Assembly: GCA_040902585.1 (NCBI GenBank)
Contig: JBBDXA010000028.1
Span: 1-49,834, forward strand
Length of the DNA stretch: 49,834 nucleotides
Source: JBBDXA01 sp040902585
GTDB taxonomy: Bacteria; Planctomycetota; Phycisphaerae; Phycisphaerales; Phycisphaeraceae
Direction: 5' to 3'
Each line of letters opens with the position of its first letter. Position 1 is the first letter of the stretch. The position numbers and the translations under genes were made by a program. The notes under the pieces were generated by a model. The model was given only the letters and a program-made list of their open reading frames with translations, had not been told where the DNA came from and ran no database searches. Positions 24,289-31,141 of the stretch are shown one piece after another.

Positions 24289-24708
24289 ATGCGTATTCAA
24301 GACAACACTCACGACGATGACTCGGTCAACATGACGCCGCTGATCGATATGGTTTTTCTTCTGCTGATTTTCTTCCTCGTCGCGACGACGATCGCCCAGG
24401 ACGAGCGGCCCAAGAACATCAACCTGCCGATCACCGGCACGCCCAAGGCCCTCTCCGCGCCGCCGGATGAGTTGATCATCAACATCGAAAAAGACGGCAA
24501 GCTGCGTGTGGGCGGGCTGATCCTGGAAGTGGAGCAGCTCAAGGCTGCGCTGGTCGAGGCGAAGGAAGCCGAGCCGCCGCGCAACGTCCTGATCCGCGCG
24601 GATCAGGAGAGCCTGCACAAATATTTCGCGACGGTCGCGGGGATGTGCCACGATGTGGGTATCGCGAACCTGAATATTGGATACGTGTTCGAGCCGCAGA
24701 ACAAGTAG
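24289..24708 (+). CDS. exbD: ExbD/TolR-family energising subunit
   Basis: This 139-residue protein has one membrane helix (PLIDMVFLLLIFFLVATTI, residues 17-35) with the conserved Asp20 in TPLIDMVFLLLIFFL, the proton-accepting residue of the ExbD family. A small periplasmic domain follows (NIEKDGKLRVGG, VLIRADQESLHKYFATVAGMCHDVGIANLNIGY) with the usual RAD segment and the closing strand. It pairs with ExbB in the upstream gene. The ATG at 24289 is preferred over an in-frame TTG at 24277. The next gene is the giant TonB-like protein, separated by an N-gap. Confidence 0.93.
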   Translation: MRIQDNTHDDDSVNMTPLIDMVFLLLIFFLVATTIAQDERPKNINLPITGTPKALSAPPDELIINIEKDGKLRVGGLILEVEQLKAALVEAKEAEPPRNVLIRADQESLHKYFATVAGMCHDVGIANLNIGYVFEPQNK

Positions 24709-24714
24709 AGCTCC

Positions 24715-24761
24715 GGGGGGGGGGGGGGGGGGGNNNNNNNNNNCCCCCCCCCCCCCCCCCC
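24715..24761. other. Assembly gap between G-run and C-run
   Basis: Nineteen G (24715-24733), ten N (24734-24743) and eighteen C (24744-24761). Poly-G on the left read and poly-C on the right (reverse-complemented) read is the sign of two-colour sequencers calling G for no signal. True DNA here is unknown. Confidence 0.95.
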
Positions 24762-24784
24762 GCCGGAGCGGAACGGAGTCACCC

Positions 24785-27700
24785 ATGCCTGATCCCAAAC
24801 CGAAACGAACCTGGCTCCGCCTGACGATGGGGGCGCTCACGCTGCTGGTGGTGGCGGTCGCGCTGGCGGCGTGGTGGCTCAGCGGTTCGAAGGTGTGGAC
24901 GGATGACAAGACCATTCGCGTGGCCGATGCGCAGGCGACGCTGCGCGAGGTGCTCTGGACCCAGCCTCTGAAGATTGAGGATGCGTTCAAAGTTGAAGAA
25001 GCGATCAACACCGAGGCCGATGAGTTCGAACCGGCGATCTCGCCCGATGGCAGCGAACTTTACTTCGTGCGCGGCTTGCCTTCGCACGATGGCGGACAGA
25101 AATCCAACATCGTCGTGAGCTATCGCCGCAACAACCGCTGGACGAAGCCGCAGCTCCTTGAAGGCATCAACAGCGCGTTCAACGATCTGGGCCCGCGTCT
25201 CAGCGGCGACGGCGAGAAACTTTACTTCTACTCCGATCGCACCGGCGGCGAAGGCGGCTTCGACATCTGGATGGCCACGCGCACGGCGGACGGCTGGGGC
25301 GAACCGGTCAACCTCGGCCCCAACATCAACAGCGAGCACAACGACTTCAACCCCGCCCCCACGCCCGATGGCAAACGCCTTTTCTTCGCGACCAATCGCG
25401 TCGCCGCGGCAAAGTCCAAACGTGATCAGCGCTGGAGCGGCACGATTCGGCACAGCCCGGAGGCGACGGATTACGACATTTTCGTGGCGGAAGAAAAGGG
25501 CCAGGGGCCAGGGGCCAGGGGCCAGGGGAAGGAAAGCAAGACAGCAGAAAAGCACAAAAGCACAAAAGAAAACGGGGCGGCGGGGAGTAGAGACAATCCG
25601 CAATCCGCGATCCGCAATCCGCGATCCTCTGACCTCTTCCTGCCCGCCGTCGCCGTCGCGCGCCTCAACACGCCCTTCCACGAAGGGGCGTGCGCCATCA
25701 CGCCCAGCGGTGATTTTCTTTACTTCGCCTCCAACCGTGATGGTGATGAGCGCGGCTACGACCTGTATCGCTGTCGCCTTCGCTTGGCGAACACCGGCGA
25801 CACGGGAACGGACATCGCGGCCGGCCTTCGCTTCGGCGAGATCGAACGCATCAAGGAGATCAGCACGACGAGCGATGAAGTCGATCCGTCGCTGACGATG
25901 GAAGGCTTTCGCATGCTGCTTTCCAGTGACATGCCCAACGGCGCGGGCGGGTACGACATTTACGTTTCCGATTCGCGCGAAGTCTTCGCCGATCGCGACG
26001 CGCGGGAGATGCCGCACCTGGGCTGGAGCTGGTGGGCGCTCATCGCCGCGACACTGCTGCTTCTCCTTTTGCTCTTCCTTTTGCGCGGGATGGATTCGCA
26101 AAAGCTATCGATCCTTCAGATCTGCATTATCGCGTCACTGTTCATTCACCTGCTCTTCATCATTGCTCTCAGCTTCGTGTTCCTGTCGCAGGAAGTGATC
26201 GAGCACATTCAGAAGAAGGAGGAAGTGCGCGTGGTGGTAAACCTCCAGGCCGCGACGGAGATGAAACTGCGTTCCACCGCGCGTTCGCAGCAGGCGGATC
26301 TGCCGATGCAGGCTCCGACGATGGAGCAATCGCAGAAGGTGGTGCAGGAGAACACGATGCAGCGGCCGACGCCGCGCACCGAAGCGTTGAACATTCCTTC
26401 CGCCCGCGCCGAGCCCGCGCCCAACAGCATGATCCTGCCCGAAGCCTCGAAGCAGGCATCGAAGCCGAATGAAGCGGTGCCCGTGGAGCGGCCGCAGTTT
26501 GAGCCGACGGAGCTTCAAGTGGACCCGCAGCTTCGCGAAGTCGAGCAGGTGCAGCAGGCCCAGTCGCAGGAGCAGCCCGCCACAGCCGCGCCCAATGATG
26601 CTTCGCGTCAGGAGACGAAACAGGCGGACACCGCGGCCCAGACGCCGCAGGTGAATGTCGCCAAAGCGCAGGCGACCGACGCGTCGATGGCGCAGGCCGC
26701 GCAGGCGAATCGTCCGACAGCCACGGCGGAAGCGGTGAAGAGTCAGCCCGCATCGCCGCAGCCCGCGGTGAACGCCCCGACGCCTTCGCCGCAGTTTGAT
26801 ACGCAGCGCGTCGAAGCGAATCAGCCTGCCGCGCCGACGTTGGCGGACAGCGGGTCGGCTGCGCCCAAGCGCGCGGTCGCCGAGTCGAGCTCACCCGCCG
26901 AGACCGCGCCCGCGCAGGCGAAGCCTTCGCAGCAGGCTCCGCAATCCTTCGCTTCCGCGGCGCAGACCAACGCGCCGCAATCTTCCAAGGCCGAGTCCGT
27001 CGCGGCAACTGCGCCTGCACCGGCAGGTGTGCAGCCCACGATTTCCGCACAGGTGCAGACGCAGGCCGTGAGCTCCGAAGCGCCGCAAGGCCCGAAGATT
27101 CCCGAGAACACGCCGCATGTCGCCCAGCGCTCCGCCAGCGCCCCCAGCGGCAAGGCGGCTGAGATGAAGATCGAAACGCCGCCGGCGCAGACGGCTGCCG
27201 AGTCGCTCGAATCCGGGGCGGCACTGAGCTTCGCCAAGCCCAACGTGGAAGTGATTCAGATCACGCATGCGCTCCCGATCGAACAGGCCGCGCTCGATGC
27301 CCAGCCTTCACCCAGCGCGAAGGTGACTTCGGCACAGGTCACACCCGCGCCGCAGGCGGCAGAGACCTCGCGCACGCTCGCCGAGCGCGTGGAGACGAAG
27401 GCCTCAGCAACCAGCGCGGCGTCGACGGAATCAGGCAGCGCCGCCGCCGCGCCGAGTCAGCCGGATGAAGCATCGATGGCATCCAGCGCGGGCCTGGCGC
27501 GCAGCGAGGCTTCGCGGGCGGAGGAGATCAAGTCGAGCGTGATGTCGCCCAGCGCGGTGACGCCTTCGAATGTGGATCCCTCGATTAGCGCATCCACCGT
27601 TCAGGCCGATGCGCTCGCGCAGGAACGACCGAGCGACGCAAGGCCGACCACCGCGAAGGTCGCGCCGCAGGCGACGCAGTCCGCCAGCGCGGAAGTGGCG

Positions 27701-29212
27701 ACCAGCAGCAGCAGTGCGCTGGCGACGACGAAGAACACGCCGACGGAATCACTGGCCCAGGCACAGACCGCCGCGACGCAGACTTCGCGCAGCACAGTTG
27801 ACAAAGTTCCGAATCTCAACGCTCCGCCGAGCTTCGCGCCGCCGAGCGTGGACGCCCCGCTCTTTGACGCCGCCCAGACCGCGCGTGTCTCCGCTGATTC
27901 CAAGGCTCCGCCTTCGCAGGTCGCGGCGGACAAGGCTGCGACCACCAGCAAGGCATCGACCGGCGCAGCCGTGAGCGAATCGATCGCGACGGTGGCGATG
28001 ATCGATCCTCTGGCGGTGAACGACAACGATCTGACTTCGCTGCTAAACACGCAGTCGAGCACGGACCTGCGGGCGCGGTCGGATGCCGCGCCCGTGAGTG
28101 ATGCCGCATCGGCGCTCTTGTCGCCGGTGATTGGCAAGCTTGGGCCGGATGATTTGGCGCAGCCCTTGCCGCTGTTCCAGCGCGCTCCTGATGCGCGAAA
28201 GAAGCTGCTGAAGGAAATGGGCGGTACGCCCGAGTCGGAAGACGCGGTGGAACGGGCGCTGGCGTATCTGGCGCGGAATCAGGAGCCGGACGGCCGCTGG
28301 ACCAAGGCCGTGCAGGGCGACAAAGGCCCCGGCAAACGCGGCGACAACCAACATGACATGGCGCTGACCGGCCTGCCCGTCCTCGCGTTCCTCGCCAGCG
28401 ATCACACCTCCGCCAAGGCCGGCCCCTACCGCGAGACTGTCACCGCCGGCATCGACTTTCTCATCAAGCATCAGAAAAAAGACGGTGACCTGCGCGGCGA
28501 AGGCAGCATGTACGATCACTGCATCGCCACCATCGCGCTGGCTGAGGCGGCCCTGATGACCAACGACTCGCGGCAGCGCGAGGCCGCCCTGCTCGCGGCC
28601 CGTTTCATCGTCAAGGGACAGGACACCGGCTCGGGAGGCTGGCGCTATCGCCCCGGCGAGCATGGTGATACCAGCGTCGTCGGCTGGGCCGTCATGGCGC
28701 TGCACTCGTGCGAACGCCTCGGCTTCGAGACCGATCAAAAGCTCAGCAAGGGCATCAACAAGTGGATGGACATCGTTACCCGCAAAGGCTCGCTGCTGGC
28801 CGGCTACCAGAACGCCAGCGCCAAGCCCGCGATGACCGCCGAGGCTGTGTTCTGCCGCATCCTGCTCGGCGAAAAGTTCGCCGAGAAGCCGCTCAAGGAA
28901 TACAACGAATACATCTGGGAGAACCGTCCCGGCCGGGGTGATCGCGATTACTACCTCTGGTACTACGCCACGCTCAGCGCCAGTCAGATCAACGACGGCA
29001 ACTGGGAGAAGTGGAACCAGGTGATGCGCGAGAACCTGATCAAGCTCCAGAAAAAGGACGGCAAGGATGACGGTTGCTTCCCCATGCAGTTCCGCTGGGA
29101 TGATTCAGGCGGCACGATCTACACCACCAGCATGGCGGCCCTGACGCTGGAGGTGTATTACCGTTACCTGCCGATGTATAAGGGTGAGAAAGACAGCGGG
29201 CCGCGACGTTGA
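24785..29212 (+). CDS. Giant TonB-like envelope protein: PD40 propeller, linker and squalene-cyclase-like domain
   Basis: This 1,475-residue protein is built as follows. TM1 is at about 9-34. A PD40/TolB-like propeller covers about 70-400 (SPDGSELYFV, SGDGEKLYFYSDRTGGEGGFDIW, TPDGKRLFFATN, TPSGDFLYFASNRDGDERGYDLY, ending in NGAGGYDIYVSD). TM2 is at 415-436 and TM3 at 444-468 with S451xxxH455 (ASLFIHLL), the motif of the TonB helix that contacts ExbBD. An Ala/Pro/Gln/Ser-rich linker runs from 480 to about 1125. A C-terminal alpha/alpha-barrel (about 1140-1460) follows, with NQEPDGRWT, GGWRYRPGEHGDTSVVGWAVMAL and QKKDG repeats. By topology the propeller, linker and barrel face the periplasm. 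Low-complexity tandem-repeat DNA is inserted in frame in the propeller (25498-25628). AACGGAG precedes the ATG at 24785. A read-through frame starting earlier crosses N bases and is artificial. Confidence 0.85.
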   Translation: MPDPKPKRTWLRLTMGALTLLVVAVALAAWWLSGSKVWTDDKTIRVADAQATLREVLWTQPLKIEDAFKVEEAINTEADEFEPAISPDGSELYFVRGLPSHDGGQKSNIVVSYRRNNRWTKPQLLEGINSAFNDLGPRLSGDGEKLYFYSDRTGGEGGFDIWMATRTADGWGEPVNLGPNINSEHNDFNPAPTPDGKRLFFATNRVAAAKSKRDQRWSGTIRHSPEATDYDIFVAEEKGQGPGARGQGKESKTAEKHKSTKENGAAGSRDNPQSAIRNPRSSDLFLPAVAVARLNTPFHEGACAITPSGDFLYFASNRDGDERGYDLYRCRLRLANTGDTGTDIAAGLRFGEIERIKEISTTSDEVDPSLTMEGFRMLLSSDMPNGAGGYDIYVSDSREVFADRDAREMPHLGWSWWALIAATLLLLLLLFLLRGMDSQKLSILQICIIASLFIHLLFIIALSFVFLSQEVIEHIQKKEEVRVVVNLQAATEMKLRSTARSQQADLPMQAPTMEQSQKVVQENTMQRPTPRTEALNIPSARAEPAPNSMILPEASKQASKPNEAVPVERPQFEPTELQVDPQLREVEQVQQAQSQEQPATAAPNDASRQETKQADTAAQTPQVNVAKAQATDASMAQAAQANRPTATAEAVKSQPASPQPAVNAPTPSPQFDTQRVEANQPAAPTLADSGSAAPKRAVAESSSPAETAPAQAKPSQQAPQSFASAAQTNAPQSSKAESVAATAPAPAGVQPTISAQVQTQAVSSEAPQGPKIPENTPHVAQRSASAPSGKAAEMKIETPPAQTAAESLESGAALSFAKPNVEVIQITHALPIEQAALDAQPSPSAKVTSAQVTPAPQAAETSRTLAERVETKASATSAASTESGSAAAAPSQPDEASMASSAGLARSEASRAEEIKSSVMSPSAVTPSNVDPSISASTVQADALAQERPSDARPTTAKVAPQATQSASAEVATSSSSALATTKNTPTESLAQAQTAATQTSRSTVDKVPNLNAPPSFAPPSVDAPLFDAAQTARVSADSKAPPSQVAADKAATTSKASTGAAVSESIATVAMIDPLAVNDNDLTSLLNTQSSTDLRARSDAAPVSDAASALLSPVIGKLGPDDLAQPLPLFQRAPDARKKLLKEMGGTPESEDAVERALAYLARNQEPDGRWTKAVQGDKGPGKRGDNQHDMALTGLPVLAFLASDHTSAKAGPYRETVTAGIDFLIKHQKKDGDLRGEGSMYDHCIATIALAEAALMTNDSRQREAALLAARFIVKGQDTGSGGWRYRPGEHGDTSVVGWAVMALHSCERLGFETDQKLSKGINKWMDIVTRKGSLLAGYQNASAKPAMTAEAVFCRILLGEKFAEKPLKEYNEYIWENRPGRGDRDYYLWYYATLSASQINDGNWEKWNQVMRENLIKLQKKDGKDDGCFPMQFRWDDSGGTIYTTSMAALTLEVYYRYLPMYKGEKDSGPRR
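25498..25628 (+). repeat. Tandem heptanucleotide tracts inside the giant gene
   Basis: GGGCCAG four times plus GGGAAGG (25498-25532), an 8-nt AAAAGCAC pair (about 25550-25575), and CAATCCG/CGATCCG five times (25594-25628) lie in frame. They encode GQGPGARGQGK and a basic Ser/Asn/Arg loop between propeller blades (about residues 239-282). Confidence 0.8.
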
Positions 29213-29221
29213 AGTCGCGGC
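29200..29221. terminator. Hairpin at the stop of the giant gene
   Basis: GCCGCGAC-GTTGAA-GTCGCGGC is a perfect 8-bp stem whose loop includes the TGA stop. No T-run follows. It may end the cluster transcript or belong to a palindrome family (compare 36943-36961). Confidence 0.4.
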
Positions 29222-29281
29222 TCGCCGGATCGCTTTGGTTTCAATTCAAAGCTGTACAACAAGATCAATCATTCGCGATTG

Positions 29282-30664
29282 TCATGCCGTCCTTGCGCGC
29301 CGGCGCAGGAGAGCGAGCAGGCCGACGCTCAGACAGCCGATCGTCGCCGGCTCGGGCACGGCGGAGCCGAAGATGGTCAGGTCGGTGAAGCCGCCGACCT
29401 TGCCGCTGGCGCCGGAGTTATCGAACAAGTAGAAGCGGAACTCCACGGGCACATTGATCCCATTGAATTGAGACAGGCCCGCGAGGTCCAGGAAGCGGTC
29501 CGCCGAGAAGAAGGTGTCGTCCGGCTCAGTCCCCGGGAAGCTGAGCGTGAAAGAGCCCAGGTTTTCGATGAAGCCGTCCATGCTGGAACGGATCACCACG
29601 GTGGAATTGAGTCCGCCGGTGTTGCCGGTCTTGCCGGAGATCTGCGTGAACGCCATGCCCGTGATCGTGGTGGCGGCGTCGGGCGTAAGTGTCAGCGTGA
29701 AGAACGCATTGGGGTCCAGTGCCGAGCCCGCGCCCGAGCCGTTGGTGCCGGCACCTTCGGGCGCCAGAGCGTTGATGGTATGCAACGTGTGAAAGCCCAC
29801 GCTGGCATTGGCCCATGCGGATGAATCGGTCGTCATGGCGGAAGCGGTCAGACCCGGGGCGACAAGCGTGGCGGGCGAGGAGTAATCCGTGCCCGCGACC
29901 AGCGCGTACTTGGCGAGTTCATTTGGAGCAAGCACGGTCGGGTTGGTCAGGTCGACGCCTGCGGAAAGATAAACGTTGTCCAGATTGACGGAAGACGGCG
30001 AGGCAACGCCTGTGGTGGTGATCCCGAACAGGCGGCCCAGGGTACTGCCTGTTCCGTTCTGGAAAGCGAGACCGGCACCCACCTGGGTCTGCGAGGCGAA
30101 TGCACCCCCCTGAATGTACACATCCATCGTATCGGTGGCGTTGTTGACGACGGCCCACAGGCTGTAGTTGGTTGCGGTGCTGACCGTGGTCAGATCACTG
30201 GTGCCGCCGCCGTTGGTGGCGCGCAGAGTGAGGTTGCCCCCGACATTGACGAGTGTAAGCCTCGCTTCAAAATCCGCCGCAGTTGCGGGGGCCGCGACGT
30301 CTGACAGTCCGAAGGAGGAGTCAAGGTTCAATCCGTTGGCTCTGAAATTCAGGAAGAGCGTGCCGGTGGCGCCGTTGAGAATGGAGCCGTTTTGAACGGT
30401 CCTTTGGAATCCGCGAAGGGCACCGCCGGAGTTCTGGCTGTATCGCAGCTCCTCCTCGCCGCTGGCGAGATTGACGACCACATTGCCGGTCGAAGCCGGG
30501 ATGGTGGTCCACAGGTTCTGACCGTGGATGGTGCCGGTACTCAAGCCGGAAAAGTCATCGATCAGCACGGCGTTGGCAGGCAACAGCGCCAAGCCGAGCA
30601 GCATCAGGACGGCCGACAGCGAGGCAACCGCTCGACGGTAGCAGTAAACACAGTCAACCTTCAT
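29282..30664 (-). CDS. PEP-CTERM secreted protein
   Basis: This 460-residue protein has a signal peptide (AVASLSAVLMLLGLALLPANA) and a long beta-rich body rich in Gly, Asn, Thr and Ser (VLIDDFSGLSTGTIHGQNLW, LYLNFRAN-like strands, DNVYLSAGVDLTNP). It ends in the PEP-CTERM sorting signal: VPEPATIGCLSVGLLALLRR, then basic residues RARTA. In PEP-CTERM/exosortase systems the C-terminal helix is cleaved and the protein is anchored or exported to the exopolysaccharide layer. AAGGAGA lies nine bases before the ATG at 30664. No exosortase is encoded in the window. The body is not recognised, but it resembles concanavalin/galactose-binding-like surface proteins. Confidence 0.88.
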   Translation of the reverse strand: MKVDCVYCYRRAVASLSAVLMLLGLALLPANAVLIDDFSGLSTGTIHGQNLWTTIPASTGNVVVNLASGEEELRYSQNSGGALRGFQRTVQNGSILNGATGTLFLNFRANGLNLDSSFGLSDVAAPATAADFEARLTLVNVGGNLTLRATNGGGTSDLTTVSTATNYSLWAVVNNATDTMDVYIQGGAFASQTQVGAGLAFQNGTGSTLGRLFGITTTGVASPSSVNLDNVYLSAGVDLTNPTVLAPNELAKYALVAGTDYSSPATLVAPGLTASAMTTDSSAWANASVGFHTLHTINALAPEGAGTNGSGAGSALDPNAFFTLTLTPDAATTITGMAFTQISGKTGNTGGLNSTVVIRSSMDGFIENLGSFTLSFPGTEPDDTFFSADRFLDLAGLSQFNGINVPVEFRFYLFDNSGASGKVGGFTDLTIFGSAVPEPATIGCLSVGLLALLRRRARTA

Positions 30665-31141
30665 GGGGCTCTCCTTGGAGAAAATGAGTGGAAACCGCAA
30701 TCCTCAACCTCATGTGCGAATGCACAAGTCACCGATCCAGACAAGGGGATCAGTTGCAGCATATCACAGGACTTGGGAAATACCTCATAACAAGTGAAAA
30801 GCAGTGAACAATTCACCTTCTCGGCTCGGATGGCATCTCACCTTGAACCGGGTGGCTGATGCAGTGGCTCGGCGAAGCGCCCGCGGTGGCACCACAAGGT
30901 TCGTCGGGCCGGGGCTTCCGCAGCCCCCATCCCCTGCGATCCAGCCGAATCTGCCCGACCGAATTCAGACTGAAGCACCGAATCATTCACTTCCGCACTT
31001 GGCGGCAAACAAGCCTGTGAAAAAGTGAGGCGCGTTCGCGTTTGCGATTGTACGCATCTCCTCATGCAATAGCCCCCGGCGGAAGCCGGGGGTTTCCGCC
31101 GGGGGCTATTCAAGAGTTAGTTCGTTCGCCCGTCGCGGCGA
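30665..31141. other. Intergenic region with hairpin
   Basis: About 480 bp between two minus-strand genes. It holds the promoter of the PEP-CTERM gene (not pinpointed) and the perfect 17-bp inverted repeat at 31068-31110. No gene is supported; a 74-codon open frame at 30804-31028 has Pro/Asn-rich content that does not look like a protein. Confidence 0.5.
31068..31110. terminator. Perfect 17-bp hairpin downstream of the glycosyltransferase
   Basis: AATAGCCCCCGGCGGAA (31068-31084) is the exact reverse complement of 31094-31110, with a 9-nt loop. A tract of mixed T follows on the minus-strand side. It lies 31 bp after the minus-strand glycosyltransferase stop, so it is either its terminator or a mobile palindrome. 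Confidence 0.5.

Noticed and set aside
24715..24761. G-run as a G-quadruplex regulatory element
   Set aside because: The mirrored G/N/C layout is better explained as a sequencing artefact at a scaffold gap.
24677..24784. N-terminal extension of the giant protein through the gap
   Set aside because: It would be coded by G/C homopolymers and N bases. The ATG at 24785 has a ribosome binding site and starts before a membrane helix.
30804..31028. Small open frame of 74 codons between the PEP-CTERM and glycosyltransferase genes
   Set aside because: No ribosome binding site, Pro/Asn-rich random composition and no recognisable domain.
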